A stretch of 55,670 bases of DNA, from positions 1 to 55,670 of the forward strand of contig JALNLN010000010.1 in the NCBI GenBank assembly GCA_023267855.1, written 5' to 3'. The notes under the pieces are model-generated. The model saw only the letters and a list, made by a program, of their open reading frames with translations, was not told the DNA's origin and did not search any database. The number at the start of each line of letters is the position of its first letter. Position 1 is the first letter of the stretch. Both the position numbers and the translations under genes were made by a program. The DNA is from Candidatus Geocrenenecus dongiae (lineage in GTDB: Archaea > Thermoproteota > Nitrososphaeria_A > Caldarchaeales > Wolframiiraptoraceae). Of this stretch, positions 1-7,485 are shown piece after piece.

Positions 1-7
1 AGCCACG

Positions 8-343
8 ATGATAGCCGTCTCAGCACTAATAACAGTCTTGGCAAAAATAATGTATAGATTCACTATACTTATAAGAGAATGGTTCCCCATATTCTCAATC
101 CTACCTCCCACTCAAGTTCAGACATATTTCTACATACTGATACTAATAGTAGCTCTACTCAGCTCAGCCGCAATATACTTTGTAGAAGGAGACTCAGCAT
201 TCACATACACATACTTCTTAGGTCTACTTCTCTCTATGAGTGGATTAATCTACATGGCGGTATCCATGGCCTCAGACACGCTTTTCCAAATGTTCTTAAA
301 ATTCGAAGAAGGGATGGAGGACATAGTAGGTGGGATAAGATGA
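8..343 (+). CDS. Small integral membrane protein, function unknown (possibly 5'-partial)
   Basis: I do not recognise this protein. The 111-residue product has three hydrophobic segments, roughly residues 1-20, 42-59 and 66-88, and ends in a short acidic tail. The reading frame stays open to the left edge of the window, so the ATG at 8 may be internal and the true start may lie outside. Its TGA overlaps the ATG of the next gene (ATGA), which points to translational coupling and to a joint function at the membrane with the coiled-coil protein encoded there. Confidence 0.6.
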   Translation: MIAVSALITVLAKIMYRFTILIREWFPIFSILPPTQVQTYFYILILIVALLSSAAIYFVEGDSAFTYTYFLGLLLSMSGLIYMAVSMASDTLFQMFLKFEEGMEDIVGGIR

Positions 344-849
344 ACCCCGAGCCCATGCCATTAACCCTCTGGCTAATCCTCTCAACAACAATAATAGCAG
401 CATACCTGCTAACATTACTCTTCACGAAAAACATAAGCCCAAGATACCGTCAAACCAGCCTACAACACACTACACAAAATATGAGAGAAGAAGTAGAAGA
501 ACAGGAAATAAACAAAATACAGGAATTAGAAGAAAAAGAAGAAGCCGGTAAAGAAGGAAGAGAAGTAGATCTCTTAGAAAGTAGATCAGGCTCGACTTCT
601 ACTGAAAAAATAATGGTAGAAGATGCTAAAAAGATGGGTGAAGATATCTTAAAAGAAATATTGAGAGAGCTAGAAGAAACTAGACGAGAAGATAGAGAGC
701 CTGAAATTATAATACAACTCACAGATACAGAAAATGGAGAAAACAAGTTTAAAGAAATAAATCCAATAGAAGATCTAGAAAACCTTAAGAAAGAATTATT
801 CACATTAAGAAGAATTTTAAAGAGACAAGATAATGGAATTCATAAATAA
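340..849 (+). CDS. Membrane-anchored charged coiled-coil protein, function unknown
   Basis: The 169-residue product starts with a short segment rich in proline and polar residues, has one membrane helix at about residues 8-30, and then carries about 130 highly charged residues rich in Glu and Lys with heptad character (EEVEEQEINKIQELEEKEE and similar). Such a protein would be held at the membrane with a long cytoplasmic coiled coil. The ATG at 340 is preferred over the longer open frame starting at 79 because it overlaps the previous stop as ATGA and places the membrane helix at the N-terminus; the longer version overlaps the upstream membrane gene out of frame. The function is unknown. Confidence 0.6.
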   Translation: MNPEPMPLTLWLILSTTIIAAYLLTLLFTKNISPRYRQTSLQHTTQNMREEVEEQEINKIQELEEKEEAGKEGREVDLLESRSGSTSTEKIMVEDAKKMGEDILKEILRELEETRREDREPEIIIQLTDTENGENKFKEINPIEDLENLKKELFTLRRILKRQDNGIHK

Positions 850-891
850 AAAGTAAAGATTTTATCATTCAAGATAACATTACAGTTAGAG

Positions 892-1131
892 ATGGTGTAT
901 CTCTGGAAATTTAAAAAATTTCCCCAAGAACCCGTAAATCAACATTACATAAAGATCTTACTCTACCTCAAAAACAATGGTCCAAAATCTTCAAAAGAAC
1001 TTGTAGAAACACTTAACTATAAACCTAAAACAATAAGTAGAATACTCCAGAACTTGAGAAAACATGGATTCGTAGAAGTAGTATGGGTACCGAAAAAGAC
1101 TCTTAAAGATTACTCTCAAGAAAACTTATAA
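892..1131 (+). CDS. Small winged-helix DNA-binding protein
   Basis: The 79-residue product has the layout of a MarR/ArsR-like winged helix: helix 1 (HYIKILLYLKNNGPKSS), a turn into a recognition helix (YKPKTISRILQNLRKHG) and a wing (FVEVVWVPKK). It has no visible ligand or dimerisation domain, so it is probably a small transcriptional regulator. The SRP RNA promoter overlaps its stop codon. It lies 42 bases after the coiled-coil gene on the same strand and might regulate that pair, which is inference. The start could also be GTG at 895. Confidence 0.6.
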   Translation: MVYLWKFKKFPQEPVNQHYIKILLYLKNNGPKSSKELVETLNYKPKTISRILQNLRKHGFVEVVWVPKKTLKDYSQENL

Positions 1132-1137
1132 ACAAAA

Positions 1138-1145
1138 CTTATAAA
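1138..1145 (+). promoter_or_regulatory. TATA box of the SRP RNA gene
   Basis: The sequence CTTATAAA is centred about 27 bases before the first base of the SRP RNA terminal helix, the standard archaeal TATA-to-start distance. An identical CTTATAAA lies just upstream at the stop of the winged-helix gene, about 15 bases earlier. Confidence 0.65.
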
Positions 1146-1168
1146 CAGAGAACACATACTCTATTACC

Positions 1169-1495
1169 GGGCGGCGGTAGGTAGGGCCGGGGAGCTAGCC
1201 CTTCCCTGTAACCCGAAACGGGCTACATGCGGGGGCCAGATAACCTAGAGAAGCGTGGAGAGAACAACGGTACAACACATAGAGAATGGATGACTACGCG
1301 TCTACGTGGAACCCCGTAAGAGGCTGACCCATCTGTAGGGATGGGCTCCAGCCTCTGAACGTATCGAACCGTGTTAGGCCCGGGAGGGAGCGGCACTAAG
1401 ATACGGCGGGGTTGCTGCGTAGTAACGTGTAGGACGTTACTCTATGTGTCTAGGCCGTTGTTCTCTCCACCATTCTCTAGGGGCTACCGCCGCCC
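1169..1495 (+). ncRNA. ffs: Signal recognition particle 7S RNA
   Basis: This GC-rich island of about 327 bases in AT-rich DNA folds like an archaeal SRP RNA. Bases 1169-1180 (GGGCGGCGGTAG) pair exactly with 1484-1495 (CTACCGCCGCCC) to close the molecule. The 5' part (about 1183-1240) has the small hairpins of the Alu domain. Helix 6, the SRP19 site, is seen at 1320-1355 as a long hairpin with arms GAGGCTG and CAGCCTC. Helix 8, the SRP54 site, is at 1371-1396, with closing GTG/CAC and the conserved purine-rich GGAGGGAGC strand. The RNA is the scaffold of the particle that targets membrane and secreted proteins. The ends are assigned from the terminal helix and could be off by a few bases. Confidence 0.93.
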
Positions 1496-1511
1496 AATAG
1501 TAAGAAGTGTT

Positions 1512-2972
1512 TTAGATTATTTTCTGGATTCTCTTCTTTTCTCTCATGATTAGTATTGTGGAAAGTATTATGATTATTGTTGTTGTTATAGTTGCTGTAA
1601 ACATTGTTTCCATGTTTATGATTTGTTGTAGTAGTTTCTGGATTGCTTGACCTATATTCTGTAGAATCGCATTCACGTATACTGTGTACTCGCTAAAGTG
1701 GGGTATGTATAGAAGTATCTGGACACCTCTAGCTGAGACAACGAAGACGTATGCAGGTTGATCATAGATCTCCATAGCTAAATCGATTATGCTTGTAGCC
1801 ATGATCGCTTCCTGATTGTTAATAGTTACATTTAGTCCTGCCAAGTTCTCCAAGTCAATTACATCTGGATACAGATCTATCACAAACAATCTTCCAGTAA
1901 ATCCTTCAGGCGCTCTCAACTTAATTGCGATACTATTCTTCTCCACGTTTATAATCTCGGTTTCTATATCTGGATCTACTCTTATTATCTGAGGTTTATC
2001 TAGAGAGATCTTAAATAATGCTCCTACTAGACTTTGATCTTTTTCCAAAGACATGTTACCAATATCTATAGATTTATTCCCACTAACGATCAATTCTTTA
2101 CTGATAGATATTGTCGTCTTACCCCCCCTTGTAACTATGTTCTCCCTAATCACCAGCACTGTCCCATTCTCGAATTCTATTCTTCTTTCTATGTACTCGA
2201 CAACTATATTGTAACCCTCCTCGCTTTCACGCAAGGAGATACTCATATTCTTTTTACTTAATACTTCAGTTTCAACATATTCTCTAGAGAACCCTTTCTG
2301 CAGAGTCTCGGTAGGCTTTCTGAGAATTGTAGTTGTTGTAGTTTCTTCTCTATAAATTTCTTCAAAGACTTGATCTAAGAGATTTTCAACCTTATCAAGT
2401 ATTTTAAATGCTAACTCAGGTTTTCCGTAAGAAAGCTCTCTAACCTTATCTAGTAAGTTCTTAATCTGATTAATACGATTCCATACAGATTCATCTACTC
2501 CCGCAGTCTCTCTCACAACTTCTTCTAATTCGCGAAGTCTACCCTCAAGAACTGCTAACCTTTCATGAACATCTTCTGGCAGTAACTCTAACATAGGTTT
2601 ACGTTCTCCAGTAAATTTCTCTAAAGTTTTTACGATTAGTTGAATTCTCGTTTTAACATAGATAAGTTTTGAGAATGCTTCTCCGTAAACACCTTCTTCA
2701 TATAATTTAATCGCTTCATTATAGACATCTATAGCAGTTTTTAGAAAATCTCTATAGACATGGATATCCACACCTGTCTTCTCCACTTCACTTATAAATA
2801 CATCTACATATTCGATCTCTCCACCAATATCTACTATCATCTTTTTAACACGTTCTCTCAATGCATCATCTTCTCTAAGATTCTCTGCGGTTAGGAGGAA
2901 CATAGAATAAGGTTGGGAAAATATAGCTGTAAAGAATGTCATTAAGACTATTATTGAGACCAGCTTGATCAT
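1512..2972 (-). CDS. Secreted or surface coiled-coil protein with C-terminal membrane anchor, function unknown
   Basis: The 486-residue product begins with a hydrophobic signal-like segment (residues 1-20). Residues about 30-215 are helical and charged, with coiled-coil character. A threonine run follows near 216-220, then a beta-rich region of about 230 residues with many NxS/T sequons. A final membrane helix (about 455-475) precedes a basic tail (MREKKRIQKII). This is the layout of an archaeal cell-surface protein anchored by its C-terminus. I do not recognise a family. It ends 16 bases from the SRP RNA, converging with it. Confidence 0.65.
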   Translation of the reverse strand: MIKLVSIIVLMTFFTAIFSQPYSMFLLTAENLREDDALRERVKKMIVDIGGEIEYVDVFISEVEKTGVDIHVYRDFLKTAIDVYNEAIKLYEEGVYGEAFSKLIYVKTRIQLIVKTLEKFTGERKPMLELLPEDVHERLAVLEGRLRELEEVVRETAGVDESVWNRINQIKNLLDKVRELSYGKPELAFKILDKVENLLDQVFEEIYREETTTTTILRKPTETLQKGFSREYVETEVLSKKNMSISLRESEEGYNIVVEYIERRIEFENGTVLVIRENIVTRGGKTTISISKELIVSGNKSIDIGNMSLEKDQSLVGALFKISLDKPQIIRVDPDIETEIINVEKNSIAIKLRAPEGFTGRLFVIDLYPDVIDLENLAGLNVTINNQEAIMATSIIDLAMEIYDQPAYVFVVSARGVQILLYIPHFSEYTVYVNAILQNIGQAIQKLLQQIINMETMFTATITTTIIIILSTILIMREKKRIQKII

Positions 2973-3161
2973 TAAGCTATCATATTAATGTAACTAAAGA
3001 TGGTTATCAACCTTTCTTCCTCGATCTTTCTAGAAATCATTATCTCTCTGAGAATCTTCATCAGCTAACTAGATAGACATAAATTTAAGAACTTAACACC
3101 ATGTTTTTCTAGCTTATGTAAGAGAAATATATGAGGTAGAACATATTATAGAAAAAGAGAG

Positions 3162-3983
3162 TTGGAGTCAGAGAAAGCAGAAAAAGTAGTGGATACTGTC
3201 GAGGTATATGGTTTATTGAAGAACCCAATAAGGAGAGAGATACTTACATTACTCTATACGAGAGGAGAGATGACTGCAAGTCAGCTCAAGTTACTACTAA
3301 ACATAAGCTATGGAACACTATACTATCATCTAGATTACTTGAAACCTTTCATAAATCAAGTTGGGAGGGGCCGGTATGTGTTAAATGAAAAAGGATTTCT
3401 GGTAACAGAGAAGATGTTGAGAGAGTTAGGTGAGAAGCCAAAGATTAGAGAAGAGAAAAATATCTTCAGAATACTATCTATGGCCACTTTCATGGAGAAG
3501 ATTACACTTAAACCCACCAGATATATGCCTCTAGGAATAATCGTTCTCCTAACCTGTATAGTTTTGTCGCAGATAATGCCTATAAAATTTACGATACTCC
3601 ATCTTTCCATAACTTTAAGTGAAAGCTATCTTACGAATTCTATTATTAGTTTTTTCATAGTTATTGGCTACGTACTACTTGCAGGAGAGATCCTATCACC
3701 TCATAAAGGAGGATTTATAGGGCTCATCTCTGGAACACTACTCTCATATACACCTGTGGCCCTCTACATTACAATACTCTTTATACTAAAACTCTACAAT
3801 TACCTCATCTCAGAATTCGTAAACATACTTCAAATAGTCTTCATAATAGTGCACGCTCTCCAGATAATTATGATATCTTCTGCTTTAACACATTCACGTG
3901 GAATTAGTTGGGAGAAAAGCTTACCAGCAACGCTAATACTCTCATACATAAGCCTCCTAGCAATATACTACAACATCCTGTAA
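3162..3983 (+). CDS. Winged-helix regulator fused to a multi-span membrane domain
   Basis: Residues about 10-85 form an ArsR-type winged helix (VYGLLKNPIRREILTLL, then MTASQLKLLLNISYGTLYYH and the wing YVLNEKGF). After a linker, residues about 115-273 contain four to five hydrophobic segments. The protein would be a DNA-binding regulator tethered to the membrane, an architecture known in archaea, sensing something at or in the membrane. The start is TTG at 3162, chosen because it leaves an intact N-terminus for the HTH; there is no ATG before the HTH in this frame. The gene lies between the surface coiled-coil gene, transcribed away from it, and the putative origin. Its ligand and targets cannot be read from the sequence. 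Confidence 0.7.
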   Translation: MESEKAEKVVDTVEVYGLLKNPIRREILTLLYTRGEMTASQLKLLLNISYGTLYYHLDYLKPFINQVGRGRYVLNEKGFLVTEKMLRELGEKPKIREEKNIFRILSMATFMEKITLKPTRYMPLGIIVLLTCIVLSQIMPIKFTILHLSITLSESYLTNSIISFFIVIGYVLLAGEILSPHKGGFIGLISGTLLSYTPVALYITILFILKLYNYLISEFVNILQIVFIIVHALQIIMISSALTHSRGISWEKSLPATLILSYISLLAIYYNIL

Positions 3984-4332
3984 GAGAAAATCAGAAGCTT
4001 CTCACTTCACAAGAGGAATATGATTCTTGTAAAAATCTTAACAGCAAAAATGGAATATGATTTTTACTCTAAAGTTACTCTAGTATAACCTTCAGTCATA
4101 TAGGATAATACCCTCAACATTATAGTGAATCTTAGAATATTTCTTCCTTGGGAAATTGGCCACAGAACCTATCAAAAAATAAACATTCTTTAAAAAATGA
4201 CAATACATTTAGTCAATAATTGAAGATGTTTCTTGGCTAGGAGAAGGATGCCGTATTTTGCCTAAACATTCCTTTATCTCTAATAGAGAATAACGATATA
4301 TAAATAGGGTTAGAAGAAATAGTAGAGCTCCT

Positions 4333-4354
4333 TCTCCAGTAGAAAGAGAGGGGT
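4333..4354 (+). promoter_or_regulatory. ORB-like Orc1/Cdc6 binding site 1
   Basis: The sequence TCTCCAGTAGAAAG followed by AGAGGGGT resembles the archaeal ORB consensus (CTCCAGTGGAAAC with a downstream G-run). It points toward the second full site, so the two face each other. Confidence 0.6.
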
Positions 4355-4470
4355 GTTATGTATTTCTAGTGAAGAAGCTAGGAGGTTAGGAAATTGGTCT
4401 GGAAAGCTTTCTACAAAGCTTTTTCTAAAATAGTTCACAGAACAGTTTCACAATATGTGAAGACCTTTAC

Positions 4471-4482
4471 CTCCACTTGAAA
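4471..4482 (+). promoter_or_regulatory. Mini-ORB-like site
   Basis: CTCCACTTGAAA matches the dyad core of the ORB consensus but lacks the G-rich tail, like the mini-ORBs described at other archaeal origins. It is weaker evidence than the two full sites. Confidence 0.35.
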
Positions 4483-4499
4483 TCCAGACGAAAACCCCG

Positions 4500-4521
4500 C
4501 CACCCCACCGTTTCCACTCTA
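4500..4521 (-). promoter_or_regulatory. ORB-like Orc1/Cdc6 binding site 2
   Basis: Read on the minus strand it is TAGAGTGGAAAC followed by GGTGGGGTGG. The AGTGGAAAC core is an exact match to the archaeal ORB core, and the G-rich tail is in the expected place. Confidence 0.65.
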
Positions 4522-4635
4522 CAATAAAAAATTCTTCCCTAGTAATAATGAGGTGAAAACGTTTTAGAGTGGGAGATATAATTTTTTTGTGGTTGAATTT
4601 CAAGATTGTAATGGGAGATATCCATAGGGGGCTTC

Positions 4636-5946
4636 ATGACAATTGATAAACAGAACACAATTGTAGATAGATACAGTGGGCTTCATGTCCAATCGAAGAA
4701 AAGGGGTGGAGAAGATCCTCTCCACAACGTTATTGAGAAAGCTCTCCAAAGACCGAAAATCTTCAAAAATAGAGATGTCATGAGGTCTGACTATATTCCA
4801 GGCAATCTTCCTCATAGAGTTGAAGAAATAAGAAGACTTGGAGAAATACTCTCTCCTTCTCTTCATCTTTCAAAACCTAGTAATGTATTCATATATGGTA
4901 AAACTGGAACTGGAAAAACCGCTGTAGTTAAATATGTTTTTAAAAGATTTAGAGAGATAGCTGAATCCGAGAATCTTCCTCTTGAGTTCGCTTACGTTAA
5001 CTGCCGTATATCGAGTACAGAATACCGTATCTTAGCAGAATTATGTGAAACCATAAATATTAAAGTTCCTTTCACAGGTTTATCGAAAGCAGAAGTCTTC
5101 AATAGATTTAGAAATGGTTTAAATGAAAAAAAGATAGTTTTAATAGCTTGTCTAGATGAGATAGACGTGCTCGTTAAGAATTATGGAGACAACTTACTCT
5201 ACGAACTTACTAGAATAAATGAAGGCTTTGATAGAGGATCTTTAAGCATCGTAGGCGTCTCGAACGATCTTCACTTCAAAGAACTATTAGACCCAAGAGT
5301 TCTCAGTAGTCTAAGTGAAGAAGAACTAGTCTTCCACCCTTACACAGCTCTAGAACTAGTAGATATACTCTCTGAGAGAGCGGCCATGGCCTTCTATCCT
5401 GGAACAGTACCTGAAGAAGTTATAAGACTCTGTGCAGCTTTGGCGGCTCAGGAACATGGTGATGCGAGAAGAGCTATTGATTTACTTAGAGTATCGGCGG
5501 AGGTTGCTGAGAGAGTTGGTGCGGAGAAAGTAGAGGAGAAGCATGTTAGAATAGCTTTAAACATGATTGAGAGAGGTAGGGTTTTTGAAGCTCTTTCTAC
5601 ACTTCCTCTACATAGTAAGCTCGTCTTAACATCTATATACCTGCTGGTCAAGAACGATGTACATGAGATTACTTCAGGAATGCTCTATGAAACTTACAGA
5701 GAAATTTGTTCAACACTAGGTCTAGAATCATTGAGTGATAGAAGAATTAGCACCCTTGTATCAGAATTAGATATGCTAGGAGTTCTGAAGAGCGAAATAG
5801 CGAATATGGGTAGATACGGCAGAACTAGAAAGATCACACTCCTAACTTCTTTAAGTGAAGTTGAAGAGGTCTTGGAGAACGATGAAATAATCAAAACCCT
5901 ACTACAACATCGGCCATCACTAATAACGAAGTTAAAATCTAGCTAG
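4636..5946 (+). CDS. cdc6: Orc1/Cdc6 replication initiator ATPase
   Basis: The 436-residue protein binds origin recognition boxes and loads the MCM helicase. It has an AAA+ domain with Walker A GKTGTGKT (about residue 90), Walker B LIACLDEIDVL (about 170) and sensor regions ending near residue 270 (GDARRAIDLLRVSAE is the conserved arginine sensor 2). A C-terminal winged helix for DNA binding (about 330-436) includes TLGLESLSDRRISTLVSELDMLG. The length is normal for the family. It lies directly beside ORB-like sites and upstream of the PolD small subunit, the arrangement seen at Pyrococcus oriC. The ATG at 4636 follows a G-rich stretch (AGGGGGC) that may serve as ribosome binding site. Confidence 0.95.
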   Translation: MTIDKQNTIVDRYSGLHVQSKKRGGEDPLHNVIEKALQRPKIFKNRDVMRSDYIPGNLPHRVEEIRRLGEILSPSLHLSKPSNVFIYGKTGTGKTAVVKYVFKRFREIAESENLPLEFAYVNCRISSTEYRILAELCETINIKVPFTGLSKAEVFNRFRNGLNEKKIVLIACLDEIDVLVKNYGDNLLYELTRINEGFDRGSLSIVGVSNDLHFKELLDPRVLSSLSEEELVFHPYTALELVDILSERAAMAFYPGTVPEEVIRLCAALAAQEHGDARRAIDLLRVSAEVAERVGAEKVEEKHVRIALNMIERGRVFEALSTLPLHSKLVLTSIYLLVKNDVHEITSGMLYETYREICSTLGLESLSDRRISTLVSELDMLGVLKSEIANMGRYGRTRKITLLTSLSEVEEVLENDEIIKTLLQHRPSLITKLKSS

Positions 5947-5987
5947 CCCCCCAAATGATAAACAATAATAAAACATCTATTATATAG

Positions 5988-7481
5988 TTGATATGTAAAA
6001 TGGAGAATTTAAGGAAGAAGATAATTGAGATCGTTCTAGCAGAGGGATACAATATTACGGCTGAAGCTATTAACATACTCGAGAGACTTGATAATCCTAT
6101 AGAAAAACTGAAGAAAACAATAGAGAAATTGAGAAGAGAGATGCCTTCGGTCTTAGTAATAGGGAGCGAGCATCTAGTATATAATGAACCAGGAGAGAGG
6201 ATCCTGGAGGGGGTAAGTGAAACAGAAGTAGAAGAGAAAGAAGTTACTGCAGAGTGGAGTCCAAGGATAGAGGTAGATGAACGTTTCCAGAAACAGTATA
6301 GAATTAGAGGTGAAGCGTCAGAATTCCAGAACTATTTTAAGAGTAGGTATATGAAGCTGAAGAGAATTCTTGAGGAGAGGGGAGAACGTTATATCAGAAT
6401 TACCGATCTAATGAAAGCACCTAGGAATAGTGAAGCATTCTTGATAGTTATGTTGCTGGATAAGAAAGATTACCAGAACTCTATAATACTCATGGTTGAG
6501 GATGATAGTGGTCAAACAAGACTCATTATATCTAAGAAAGATACTGAGTTGTTGAAGAAAGCTGAGAAAGTTCTCCCAGACCAGGTATTCGGAGTAAGAG
6601 TTACAAAGATAAATAATACTTTCCTAGTTAAAGATCTCTTCTTGCCTGATGTTCCATTAAAACATAAAACTATTGAGAAATATCTCCGAGATGTTTACGT
6701 TGTCTTACTTTCAGATCTACATATTGGGAGCAAGAAATTTAGAAAAGATTATTTTGAATCTTTCCTCGACTGGATTAACCGTTCAAGAGACTCGGAAGTT
6801 AAAAAGATAAAGTATATTGTAATTGCTGGAGATCTAGTAGATGGTGTAGGAGTTTTCCCTAGACAAGAAGATGAACTTGAATATAATTCCATAAATCAAC
6901 AAATTGAAGAAGCAGGGAAAATACTTTCAGAAATACCTAGAGAAATGAAGATACTGATATCTGCCGGGAACCATGAACCTGTTTCTAAAGCAATCCCACA
7001 ACCTCCACTTCCATTAGAATATAGAAAGATTCTTGACAAGAATGGAGAATACATCTTTATAGGAAATCCATGTTACGTGAAATTGGAAGATAGGCTTCTT
7101 CTAGTATATCATGGACAAAGCCTCGATGATATGATACAGTATTTACCGAACATATCCTATACAACTTTAAGTAGAGATATAGGCGTGTTGCTTGAAATGA
7201 TCTTGAAGTATAGGCATCTAACACCAATCTATGGAGAGAACACCTCTATACTTCCCACCCCTGAAGACCTACTTGTAATTGATGAAATTCCAGATATAAT
7301 TCATACGGGCCATGTTCATGTAGCTTATGCTGGTGGTTACCGTGAAGTTCTATTGGTGAATAGTGGTACATGGCAAGACCAGACAAGCTTCCAGAGAGAG
7401 ATAGGTCTAGAACCAACTGTAGGTACAGCTATACTCATAAATCTCAAAACGTTAACAGTAAGATTAAAGAAGTTTAGTTAG
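5988..7481 (+). CDS. polB: DNA polymerase D small (exonuclease) subunit DP1
   Basis: This is the MRE11-like 3'-5' proofreading subunit of the archaeal replicative polymerase D. An N-terminal helical region is followed by an OB-fold (about residues 130-220) and a calcineurin-like phosphodiesterase domain with all metal motifs: LLSDLHIGS (D243, H245), IAGDLVDG (D282), SAGNHEP (N328, H329) and HTGHVHVAYAGG (about 440). The product is 497 residues from the TTG at 5988; the ATG at 6000 gives MENLRKK and is an equally good start. It lies 41 bases after cdc6 on the same strand. The large subunit DP2 is not in the window. Its presence argues against a classical crenarchaeote. Confidence 0.93.
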   Translation: MICKMENLRKKIIEIVLAEGYNITAEAINILERLDNPIEKLKKTIEKLRREMPSVLVIGSEHLVYNEPGERILEGVSETEVEEKEVTAEWSPRIEVDERFQKQYRIRGEASEFQNYFKSRYMKLKRILEERGERYIRITDLMKAPRNSEAFLIVMLLDKKDYQNSIILMVEDDSGQTRLIISKKDTELLKKAEKVLPDQVFGVRVTKINNTFLVKDLFLPDVPLKHKTIEKYLRDVYVVLLSDLHIGSKKFRKDYFESFLDWINRSRDSEVKKIKYIVIAGDLVDGVGVFPRQEDELEYNSINQQIEEAGKILSEIPREMKILISAGNHEPVSKAIPQPPLPLEYRKILDKNGEYIFIGNPCYVKLEDRLLLVYHGQSLDDMIQYLPNISYTTLSRDIGVLLEMILKYRHLTPIYGENTSILPTPEDLLVIDEIPDIIHTGHVHVAYAGGYREVLLVNSGTWQDQTSFQREIGLEPTVGTAILINLKTLTVRLKKFS

Positions 7482-7485
7482 AAGT

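Larger units (their letters stand above)
4290..4630. other. Putative chromosomal replication origin (oriC)
   Basis: This stretch lies in the longest gene-free gap of the window (3984-4635), immediately before orc1/cdc6. It holds three ORB-like sites: 4333-4354 on the plus strand, a shorter one at 4471-4482 on the plus strand, and 4500-4521 on the minus strand. The two full sites share AGT(A/G)GAAA followed by a GGGGTG tract, 14 of 18 positions alike, and match the known archaeal origin recognition box with its G-rich end. AT-rich tracts follow (about 4522-4550 and 4574-4590), suitable as unwinding elements. Inverted repeats lie between (TTCACA/TGTGAA at 4447-4461; GAAAGCTTTC at 4402-4411). 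A TATA-like GATATATAAATAG lies at about 4293. In 3984-4290 I see no gene. Confidence 0.65.

Noticed and set aside
79-339. Open frame extending the coiled-coil gene upstream to 79
   Set aside because: It overlaps the membrane gene in another frame, its residues are Ser/His-rich without structure, and the ATGA overlap gives a better start at 340.
1371-1553. Open frame of 60 codons inside the SRP RNA
   Set aside because: It lies within the structured RNA and is made of its GC-rich sequence; the product has no protein-like pattern.
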